DNA of 64,000 nucleotides. It comes from Bugula neritina (Eukaryota; Bryozoa; Gymnolaemata; Cheilostomatida; Bugulidae). The notes under the pieces are model-generated. The model was not told the origin of the DNA. It saw only the letters and a list, made by a program, of their open reading frames with translations, and did not search any database. A program made the translations under genes and the position numbers. Location: the NCBI GenBank assembly GCA_964035545.1, contig OZ037773.1, forward strand, positions 5,067,251-5,131,250, written 5' to 3'. This document shows positions 24,101-36,100 of this stretch, piece after piece (positions within the stretch are counted from its first letter, which is position 1; every line of letters begins with the position of its first letter).

Positions 24101-27100
24101 AACAGCTTTTTATTAAATTGTTTAACAATTTCAAAATGATATAAACTGAGCTTTGTGAAATGAAAATGTATTTGTGCTATATTTATGTAGTTGAAAAGAA
24201 AGATTGTGTATGCTTATAGGTAGTTATTTGAACAATAAAGAAATCTAGTTAACTTATAAAAACATTGTTTAACGTGCGATTAGCTCAGCAGTATAATAGC
24301 CATGCTTTTATGCTGAGTCCAGGGTATAATAATGGGCTGAGCAGTTTGAGATATTTTAACCTTCTTAGACCAACTAGTTTAATGTCTAGCTGTCTAGCTG
24401 TAGAAGTAGCGTACACATCTTATACAAAGCTTTAAACAAAAAAATAAAGAAGAAGAGACAAATCTAAAAGTCTGATCATATTGGTTAAGATGAGATTGTT
24501 TTTAAAATTCACCAGATTCTTTGAAAATTTAATAATGCTATTTCTCAAGCTTGCAAAACTAAATTGATGCAGTTTTTTTTCAAAACTATAGGAATGAGTT
24601 AAATACACGTTTGCCATTAGAGATAATTATTCTATTTCTATTATTTCACTCTTCAATTATTTCCAGTTGTTTGCTATGTTATAGTGGAGATCTCTTTCCA
24701 GACTATAGAGAGAGATTGTCTCTCTGAACAGTTGGAGAACATCTCTGGTAATGTATATTTATAGTAAGTGGTTGTAAGTTGGTATACTTAGTAAGTGGTT
24801 GTAAGTTAATGTACTTAGTAAATGGTTGTAAGCTATCTAAATTTTCTTATAGTAACCCACATTTTTTATCCACAAATGCTTGTTGACTTCCTGAATAGCT
24901 AAAAGTATTTGAATAAGAATGTACAATGTCGGCACAAATGAACTAGGTTACAATAAAGACCTGTCAAACTTTTTAGAGTTGAAACCAAATCCTACTTTTT
25001 GCTATTTTTTTTGAAGTTGAATCATTTTTTTATATTTAGATGAAGCTTGAATAAGTAAAGTCTATAAACTTCATACCCAAAAATTACTGCAAATTAATGT
25101 AAACTTCTGATTAAACAAAACCCCTATAAATAAATCTGGAAACTTAATTGTAATTAGTATTAAGAAGTTATCCCAGTGTACAAGAGGCCTTTTGCTCTGC
25201 ACAGGACAAACCTAAATTTCTATGAAGCACTTTGATTGGCTATCAGCACTCACATTTCAGCTCAACTTTCTGTTTAGTTTGTATAGGCCATTATAATTAT
25301 TACTTGATATAGCATTGGGTTACAGTTGAACTTAATATCAATATTCAAAAAGGTGTCTAAGTGTCTAGAGCAAGGGTTTTCAACCTTTTCAGAGCCAGGG
25401 CCACTAGAATGGAATATTCTGCATGGTGGTAAAGGCCACATTGAAAAATTTAGCTTGAGGTGGGGTCTATAACATTATCAGTATTTTTAAACTTCTTAAT
25501 TATTCAAAATTTATGAATGTTATCAGACAATGAAGTCTGATTAAGTACTGCAGGTTGTGCGTTTTACGGCATGTATGTTGAAAAACAATCAAAAGTAGGT
25601 TTTCCTACTTTAATTCATGTTTGTCTATGTTTGCAAAATAATTGCATTTGTTATGCCTTTGAAAGCCACATAAATGGTAGGCTAGGGATGCAACATTTGG
25701 CCCTAGGGCCTTCTGTTGGACAACCTGGTTTAGAGACAAGCTAACCTGTTTGAATTTAATTTAAAACTGCAAACAGTTGAAAAATTGCATTGTTTTTTAG
25801 GTACTGGCTATTTTTTCCAGGCTATTTTCATTTCACTTTCTCAAGCTTGCTCTTTGCTTTTGATTTATTTAGTTTAAGCTCTTTAGTTAAAACAACTGTA
25901 AATTCAGAGATGAACCAACTACTTCCAACAAAACGCCACATAATTATGTTAATACAAATCATATGAAGTGACATAGAATATTAACTGCTCGCAATAAAAC
26001 TTCCATATATATACAGTTAAAATAAAAGTTATTATTTTAACTCCTAATTTTATAGCTGATATAATAACGCAGTAAAGCATTTTCTATCTTGTGCTTTGCA
26101 ATCAATAACCAAAAATATTATCATAATTCAATCAAATTAAAATGGCACAATTTAATCAGACTTACTATAGCTTTATTTATCTAGATTTACCAGCTTACTT
26201 TATTCAGATTTGTTGGTCCAATTTAAATCGGATTTGCTAACAACTTTAGACCAAATTTAGCAAAATTTACTAACAAAAATCTATTTATACATGATTTAAT
26301 TAGATTTACAAACGAAATTTAGCCATGCTGATATGATAAACTTAGACCTCTAATACTTTCTAAAATTAGACAGCTGTGGTGTCAGAGCAATAAATGGCTA
26401 CTCCTAAAAGCTCATTTTGCGCTGTAGTTATATGGAGAGTATAGTGCTACTAAAGTTGCAAATATTATTATTCTGATTAGCGCTAATTGTTAACAGCCAG
26501 CGATCTGAAATAGTCCTTAGCATATAGCTGAATAAAAATAAAAGAACAAGAATATAACTATTTTGTTACCGATGTTAACCAATAGTGAATGCCATTGCAT
26601 TGAATACTTCCAAGACATCTCTTTATACACTGCGCAATTTATATTCATAACTAATGTGTAACTATAGGTCAGGTATAATATAGCCAATCTGTAGTTCATG
26701 GGCCAAATGTGGTCCAATTGTCTATTTAGAGTGGCCCGCTTGCTTGTGTTAATTTTTGAGAGTGAAACCTTCAGTGGAGTATGTAGTGCTACTGAAATCG
26801 GTAATTAAAGTTTTTCGGGTTAACACTAGCATGTGGTTAGCAATCAGTGATCTGAAATAGTCCTTATACTTAAGTTGAATAAAAATAAAAACATAAATAT
26901 TTCTATTGTTAGTAAATGTTACGTGATGGTGAATACTATTGCTTTGGAAACACCCATGAAATGTTTTCAACACTACCCGTAATAATAATACATATAGTCG
27001 CAACTAAACTGTAACTATAGACTATAATAGGCTTACCACTCACTTCAAAAACAGCTCTCTGGATAATAGCTTTATGAGAAATGAGGTCTGACATTTATAG

Positions 27101-30100
27101 GTTTGTTACAAATATGAAATCACAATCACCTGACAGCTTATTGGTCAAGTATAAACCCTCCCTCCCATGATGAAATATTTCCCAATGTGACTCATTAATT
27201 GGAGCCATATTAGATTAAATGTTTATATTTTTAAGCTGCACCAATAGTCTATTAGATGACTATATATATGCATTTATGCACCTTCATAACAATTACTAAA
27301 ATGAATTATTAGAAGAATTTTTGGCAGCAAAGTTCAAATTTCATTGCAGGCTGTTGGGTGGAGATAATTTTCAATTCTCTTGTGTTTTAGCATTTGCATG
27401 ATCAGAAATTGATAAACAATTTCTCATGGTGTAAATATCTCAAAATGCTATTTGATGGTGCTAATAAAATGTTTACTTCAACAAAACACATTTTATGCAA
27501 AGAAAAACTTGTACTCTCTGCATTGCACAGTATTTCAATTGTGGTGTTGAGACTCCTCAGCAGCCCCTATAGTGTAATAGTTAGCATGCAAGCTTGCAAG
27601 TTCTTACAAAGATGACTTTTTTTGTAAAAATTTCACTACATATAGTACTATGTGCTTATATAATATAAACATAAACATCACATGATTTTATATGTTAGCT
27701 TACAAAAATTGTTTCTGGTAACTTTTTTATTCAAGAAAATCAAATCAAAATTTAAAGCATGGTGTTTATAGACGGGCATGCATATATAGGAGCAATATAT
27801 AGAGCAATTGTCAGTAAACCTATACATGTTATAGGGTGAGGTGTTTTTTTGATACCGAATGTATTGTTACCAATTGAAAGTTATTTTGTCTTAATATAAC
27901 ATGCAGGCTGAATAAATATAAAAGCAGTTTATATAATGACAGCTCTATTTATACTGCTTGGATATAGTATTTAGGTTACATTGAGAAGTATGTAATTTGC
28001 ATCCTGATTTTGGAGGTGTGACCGAAGTTATGGCGTTGCACTTATGATGAAAAAAATGAAGCTTGACCATGGTGTACATTGCTATAATGTGATGAACCTA
28101 CTTGATGTATGCTAACATTAATTCTTACTGTTTATAGGTATTTTATAATATAAAAAGAAATGTCTTATGAAACTTGTATATCAATTAGGCATTACTTGAC
28201 ATAATAATAATTATAATGCATTCTAGTGGCATGATAAAGCTCTTTTTATTCTAACGCAAATATAGCTGTTACCATTATAGTATATTTGCTGTATTAAGAT
28301 TTCTATTGATCCTACCTATAGGCAAAGTGTTTCCTGTTATCACAAGGTGCTATATATATATATAGTAGTTATCAGTTGAGATGTGGAATATCCGATAGTT
28401 CCTGATCATTGGACATTCAATTGGGCATTGGACAAATTTCAATAAAATCTGTGAAGGCTGATACTAATTTAAACTGATAAAAACTGTTTGCATGTCTATG
28501 CTTTTAGTATTATAAAGAGGTAAGAGTTATGATAGCAACTACTTACATAACGTTAGATACAAAATTAATATTATACAGCATAGCTAGTCATAAGGTGCAT
28601 GTTTCTACTTTTTTGGTTAGGCAGAGCAACGTTTTAGCTGTATTTATTATTTAGAGCACGTCCTTGCAGCTTTAAAGAACTCCTATATTGATGCAGAATA
28701 TAATTTAATTTTCAATCTTTACTTGATATCATTTTTAACTTGAGTGACTGTGGATTATTAATGCTAACATTCAATGACTGATGAAATATTGAATGTTGAA
28801 TCACAAAATGTTCATATTTTGACTGTAGCCCTTTTAATAAACTTTGAGTAAGTTATAGTTTAAAGTAAAAAATATATGCAAGTACTTGAAAAGTACAGTC
28901 CTTGTTTTCTGTTATATAGGTACTATATTATAGGAAATAATACAAGACAATAACTTTCAGTTGTATGTAGGTGGCCAAATTAACTGTTTTCGGTTACTAA
29001 AAGCCATAATTTATTAGTAAAATCGTTAAGCGAGTTAAAAAATCCTTGGGGAGCAGTAAATAGTTAAAGGCAAATATCATTATACCTGGTAAATAGCCCT
29101 CCAGCGTTTGGGTCCAAATCTGGGATCACTGCCCAGCAAAACTTTGAGTATAATTATAAAACACTGTAAACTTGTAATAATAGTAAGTTTCAATTTGTGT
29201 TTTTTTGTGAAAAATCTGTAACTGAGTAACACAACACAACCAATATTTGTTGTACAAAATGTGTTTTAAAAAAGAAAAAATATATATTGCGATCAGCGAT
29301 GGTATTAATTTAGTTTTAGAGTAGCTACATTTGCAGTGAAAGCACTGTTAGAGAGTTGTTGAGGTCATCATATTTTTACTAGCTGACTTTCTGAATGCAA
29401 CTGCCAATAAGTTATGAGTTATATCTGTAAATATAATTTGCTACCCATAAATAAGTTACAATAACTTGTAATTTTTTATCAAAGGGGTCTAAAAATTTCA
29501 CACAATTGCATGCATTTATTGTAGTTATTAAATTTAATCACAATCACACTGAATGTGCAGGATCGAGGTCTTTAAAAATCCTTTGCCATATAGCAGTTGT
29601 TTAGATCATGAGACCTGCAGTGATTCCTATAATAATATACTGCTACACACGATTTGTTAGCTTTGTATAATCATATTTTATAATATAGAAGGACAGATAT
29701 GTCTCGTCTCAAAACGCACCAATTAGGTATTATTATAATATAATATAGTAATATAATTTGTTCACATGACCTGATAAAAATTAATCCAAAATTTTTTTTT
29801 ACCCCAACATGTATTTCTTACCACTGGTATTTGCTGTGAAAGGTGCTTATGGTTATCAGTTAAATTCTGGCATTGGATATTCCACATTTCTCAACAACTT
29901 ATGTGAGGGCTGATACTGATGCTAGCTGATAATACTGTTTGCATCTCTATGCTTTTAGTATGATAATGAAGTAACAGTCTAGATAGTAACTTACTGTAGA
30001 TAAAAAAAAGTGCCACTATATATATCTGCAGCATAACTAGTCGTGGAATGTGTTTCTAATATTTGGTTAGAATGTAGCGTTTCATGCATGTTTGTTTAAT

Positions 30101-33100
30101 ATTTGATGCCTTTTTAACTTGACTTTCGTAGATTATTGTTAATGTTCAATGACTGATACAATATCAAAATCTAATGCCTTTTGGTGAATAGAAAAGTGTT
30201 CATATTTTGTCTAAAGCCAATTTAATAAGTTGTGTAGAGCAAGGATGGGCAAACAGTGGCTGCAGGCCACATTAGGCCCTCTTGCCGTTTCAAACAACTC
30301 TTAAAATTTCATTTGTTTCTTAATCATTCACAGGGTGTGTGTATACTAAGCAACACTGGTCAATCATGAACATGACGCATGAGCAGATTCTGGCCAATGT
30401 ATAGTTGCTGAAATAAGTGATCACCTTTAGTGAGCATAAGTATAGCAGCATTACAACTTGAGCTATGTGATGTTGCTGCTGCAACAACAACAGTGAGCTT
30501 CTACACTTCACCAGTTATAACCAGTAAGAAGTACCCTACACTAGCTAAACTGTGACTAAGAGTAGTGAGCATATAAATTTGAATGTATGTTTTCTTTCAT
30601 GGACCATAGAAAAAATAGTAATAGAACACAGCTAGCTCACCAATTAGGATCTGAAAGAGTTGCTTTAGTAGCCACACATGAACCCATTACCAACAGTGAC
30701 ATTATTAGTGCTATTATAGATACTAAAGTGTTTTCCATACTTCTCACTAATTATAGTAGGCCTGCTATAAGTGTACCCAATAAATTGATTGCTGCTTTCT
30801 TGTTTAGTAAACTATTATATACAATACTTGTTGAATTAATAAACTTTCATCTTTTGTATTCTGCATCCATATTCTGCAATGTATACTTAGAAAAGAAAAA
30901 AAGCAATTTATATTTGCATTTGGTAATGCAGCATTGTACCTTGAACTTACAACAAACAAACCTAGCTCTTCTTATGCCTTAAATCTTGAGATCTGGCCCC
31001 ATTTCAAAAATATTTGCCCATCCCTGGTGTAGATAGAGTATTTCACTCCGGTATAGGTTGTACTAATTAGTAAATATGTCAGTGTGCTGCATGGAGTTCC
31101 TTCACTGCTTCTAGTGGAATAAGTATAATTTTCAATACAGTAAAATTCACCATACTATTAACCTGCTAAACATGCTTCAGGCCTTCATTATTATTTACTT
31201 CAATAGTAAAATCCTTGTTTATTTTCTGCTGACAGTGATATCATACTTCTGCATAGCTATAGCATATTGCATCATTATTGCATCATCTTTGTGGCTACAG
31301 TTCTACAGTCTATGTAATGGCATCACGTACTGGCATCATGCTAGGTACTTGTACAAGTAAACCAGTTGAAAGTTATTACTACAGCCATCAGCACATGGTT
31401 TTTATACACTGATTTGCAAAATAATATAATATAGTTACTAAAAGAATGATATAGTTATCTGCATCTCATTGGCAATAAATGGGTGTAAATGTTCGATTTG
31501 ATGCAACTTTATTCACAACCATTTGTCAACCCTTTGTTAACCATTTGTTAACCCTTTTGTTATAGTGGCACGCTGAGAGTTTAGCTAATGACAATAGCCT
31601 ATCAGATACTTGAGCTATCGTGTTACTAAGAGTTGCCCTACCAGCCACCGTATAGCTGAGATAGCTACAAGCTAAGGCAGATAAAACCCAGACAAACAGA
31701 GTGAACGGTCTCTTTCATCTAGCAGCTTTGTCACTGGTAAGACATACTATTACATTGTGGTAATCTAACATGGCGCAGTCGGCAGGATTTTAACGAACCT
31801 GCCAGTGAGAAACTCTTTCTGTCCTTACAACTATAGATGATAGATAAGTACTTTCTTCAATTAATCATTATCAGTTGCAAGTGTTTTGAATATAATATAA
31901 TAATATAAGTGTAGTGTAGTGTAGTGTAGTGTAGTGTAGTGTAGTGTAGTGTAGTGTAGTGTAGTGTAGTGTAGTGTAGTGTAGTGTAGTGTAGTGTAGT
32001 GTAGTGTGGTGCAGTGCTACTGTTGGTGCAGTGTTACTGGTGGTGCAGTGTTACTGTTGGTGCAGTGTTACTGTTGGTGCAGTGTTATTGTTAGTGTAGT
32101 CTAATGAGTGATAATCGTAATTTGATATCGTGATTCACAGCTGGCAACTGTGATACTACAGTCATTTACAACAAGTGACCGAAACAGTGATACTCAGTGT
32201 TTAAGATATTTTGTGATTGGCATCTTGACATAACACACGAGTAAATCAAGGCTCCAAGCTAGTACAAGTAATAACCTTTGTAGCACAGGGAATTGTAACA
32301 ACAAAGTCATGGATTTAAATTCATTTCCAAGACTTCAATTGAATTGTAATGATGTGACAGGATCATGGAATGATTGGCTAGCTCAATTTGAGATAACAGT
32401 AGAGTTAACTACTTTGAATCTGGGAAAAGAGACAGTGGAGGGTGTAGAAGTAAATAAATTTAGAGGTAGGACTAAGTTGTTAGCATTGTTGAGCGCAATA
32501 GGCAATGATGGTAGAGCCACGTTACAATCTCTTGGCTTTGATTTGAGAAACAATGGGAATGAAGGCTATGAGCAAGCATTAGGTCTACTTAGGGGCCACT
32601 ATGATAGGTCAGATAGCTTTTATGTTAAAACAATGAGGTTTGTGACAGTGTCACAGGCCATTGATGAGGATGAAAGAGAATACTTGCTGAGAGTAGAAAA
32701 ACTTAGTAGAGAATTAGGTTTAGGTGCTGGGACCGAGGATGTTAGAAGGAGACTTAGTGTTGCCTTAGCAGTAAATGGCTTGCGCGATACTAATGCTAGG
32801 AGACAATTATTGCAAGAACCCGATTTATCCTGGGACGACTTAAATACCAAGCTTAAAGCAAAAAAGCTAGCTAGAGACTCAGACCTACTTTTAAATGAAG
32901 CTAGGACAATAGTGGACGTCAAACAAGAAGTCGGGGCTGTAAGTTCTCTTAAGCAGACTAGAAACAGTAGCAGTGACACCTGTGACAGTTATTCTGTTAA
33001 TAGGGTTTCTAGATCTAGAATAAAGTGGAGACCTTATTTGAGAAGTAGCCTTAGGAATAGTGACCACTATAGAAGTAGAAGCTCGAGTGGATCTAGTAAT

Positions 33101-36100
33101 AGCTCTGATGATCATAGTAAACGACATTACAATAGTAGGGATAAATTCTGTTCAAGCCAAGGATGGAGGAGGGATGAAAAACCTCTCGTAGATAGACTGA
33201 ATTCGGGTTACTATCATTCTAGGTCTAAAAGGTTTAGCTCCCCTAGAAGAGAAGGAAATCTTTGCTATCATTGTAAAAAACATGATCATAGAATTAGGGA
33301 CTGCCCTGATGTAAGGTGCTTCGTATGTAACTGCCGAGGGCACACCACTAAAGATTGCCCCGAAAGAGAGACCAAACCTTATAGGTCAAGTAGTGGGAGT
33401 AGTGATAGGAATAAGGGTTATAGGAGAGTCAGATTTGCAAGCTGACTATATGATGGCAATGACAGCAAGTTATTTCCTCCTGAACAAGGAGAAATTACGC
33501 ATACTAGACGGGGGAGACTAAGCAAACCTCCTAATAGACTAAACATGCAGAGGTATAAATAATAATGTGTTTTTATAGATATCGTTTTAGAAAACTTGAG
33601 AAAAACAATATATAGATAGAGAAAGAGACAAACAATGAGCAATAGTGAGAAAGAGAAGGAAGGTATAGGGGAACCCGACATGGACTCTTGGTTTAAGCCG
33701 GACCCTCAGGAAGACATAAAGAAACGGTAAAAGTAGCTAACCCCCAGGGTAAGCCCAAGAATACAGAAGATAAGGCTAAGCTTAAGAAGCCACATGAGGT
33801 ATGTAGCAACAAGGGCACAATTAGGTGTGCCATCTGTAGATGCTTCAGGGATCACTCTGCCCGAGACTGTCCCAATAATAAGTGTTACAGGTGTGGGCAG
33901 AAAGGTCATTGGGTGGAGGACTGCAGAGAAGTCTATTACAGTTGGTGTTGTGTCGCAGCCGAACACAAAACCTCAGACTGTAGTCACGCACCTTCTAGCT
34001 TCAAGCGGAAGGCTGTTAATGGTGTTGACTCTCAAGATCCAGCACCAAAATTAGCCAAGGTTTCAGGTAGTCAGAAATCAAACTATGCAAGTGTTGCCTC
34101 TGGTGGTGTAGCTACATCATCAAGCTATGTTCATGCATTAAAGCCTAAAAATGTTATTGTCAGTGAAGTTTCAGGGTTCCTGAATGGCTTGACGGGGTGC
34201 GACTTCCTGGATGGGGAGGCTTATGCACTAAGGAAAGAGGAATTAAATAGAAAAAAGCAAGAACTTCAACGAAAGTTCAACAGGCAAATGGAAGAGATCA
34301 GTGAGCGAGAGAGTCTCTTGGAAAAGGAGTATCAGTGCTCAATGGCTATTAAAGTAGCAATCGAAAACTGGGCCAGCGTGGCCAACGTGCATTCCAGAGG
34401 GTTGGGTAGCACAATACTAAACCCTGCAACCACAGTTGCGGAAGGTCCCAGTGGTAACCAGGAGGAGTCAAAGGCCGTAGAGGAGTCGCCGACCCCAGGT
34501 TGCCCTCGGGACGACACTTGGGAGGAGTCAATGGCCGTAGAGCCCCAGACCCCCGGTGTACATGGTGGTTCAGACCTTGGTCTGAGACCGACCTACAGTC
34601 CTAGTCAGCCTCAGGCAACTGAGACTGGGGAGGTGAAGATGGAAACATCTTCTAATCCCGAAGCACTGCATTGAGGTTCTGGTCAGTCTCAGGCAACTGA
34701 GACTGAGGGAGAAGAGGGTGGGAACATCCTCCGATCCCAACTCACTTACTTACACACTTACCGTCACACTAAACAACCTACTCACCTAACTTACTCACCT
34801 ACTTATTTACTCACACACTCAACGACACACTGACTCGCGAACTACTAAATTACAAATAGTTAAAGCTTGTGTTTACAGTTTCTGGCATATAGAGGTGAGT
34901 AAGTTTACCCACAGACATGTGGTACTCATCAGCTTATAGCTTTTAGAAATAGTATGTAATTGAAATGCTTAGTTTTAGCAGGTGGTCACCAGCCTTTATT
35001 GGAAGGGGGCATGTTATAGTGGCACGCTGAGAGTTTAGCTAATGACAATAGCCTATCAGATACTTGAGCTATCGTGTTACTAAGAGTTGCCCTACCAGCC
35101 ACCGTATAGCTGAGATAGCTACAAGCTAAGGCAGATAAAACCCAGACAAACAGAGTGAACGGTCTCTTTCATCTAGCAGCTTTGTCACTGGTAAGACATA
35201 CTATTACATTGTGGTAATCTAACACCTTTGTTAACCATTTGTTAACCATTTGTTAACCCTTTGTTAACCATTTGTTAACCATTTTCATGAAAATCTAAAC
35301 TATATGAAACGGTTTTAATTCAGTTAGCTAAAGGGTGAATTGAAATAAAAAAGGTGTAGCCTACTTGCTAAATGGTAATCAGCCCATTATATCAAACTCG
35401 CCCCAGCTTTCTGCAGTTCCGCTCAGCATGCTACCTGCACACAACAACCAATCTTTGGACTGGACCGGTCCCCACATCTTGCCCTATGCTAAGCCTGGAC
35501 ATAAATTATGTAAGGGTCAAGAGTGTTGACACTGAGTTATTAAGTGAAATAAATTAATGTAATGTGTATAGAAAGCTACTATTTTCAAAGCATGTTTACA
35601 CTGTAGTTTATAACTAACCATGCAGATACAAAGCCATAGTAAGCAGTGGAGTTAATTTGTATATACCTTTCTATGCAACTAATTAGTAATGTACAACAAT
35701 GTACATAGTAAATAGTTATATACAATAGTATAAAATGTTGATCACCTTTTCATGTACTCAATAAGTAATGTCTTACAATGTACATGGTAAATAGTTATAT
35801 ACAATAGTATAAAATATTGATTTCATTGAATTTTGGTTCAATAATATGCAAATAAAAAGTTGAGTTAATGCTATACATCAATAATAACCCAATAATAGGT
35901 TTAATGAACTGATATGCTTTTAACCATACCACTACCTTCTTGCATGGTAGCCTTTGAATGTAGAAAATCAACCATTTTAAAACCAAGTATAGTGCCATAT
36001 TTCTACTCCCTTTTCTATACATGTACCCATATAAGTAATGTCTTACAATGTACATAGTGAATAGTTATATACAATAGCATAAAATATTGATTTTATTGAA

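Larger units (their letters stand above)
31558..35224 (+). mobile_element. Young non-autonomous LTR retroelement with gag-like ORFs, no pol
   Basis: Parts in order: identical 213-bp LTRs, a primer site directly after the 5' LTR, a repetitive leader, a 378-codon gag-like ORF with two CCHC knuckles, a second knuckle-bearing frame, and a purine-rich tract (GGAAGGGGGC, about 35001) just before the 3' LTR. There is no sign of protease, RT, RNase H or integrase in 3.67 kb, so its mobility must depend on enzymes from elsewhere. It lies sense to eIF3k inside the last intron. Confidence 0.92.

Noticed and set aside
24272-24345. tRNA-like GCGATTAGCTCAGCAG followed by a GCTGAG..CCAGG segment
   Set aside because: No proper T arm or cloverleaf can be drawn; probably a decayed tRNA-derived repeat.
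27563-27600. tRNA-gene-like start CCCTATAGTGTAATAGTTAGCATGC
   Set aside because: No anticodon arm, T arm or acceptor pairing follows; at most a SINE fragment.
30587-30982. 131-codon open frame inside the 787-bp hAT-type element
   Set aside because: No BED finger, RNase H-like or dimerisation motif of hAT transposases visible; likely chance.
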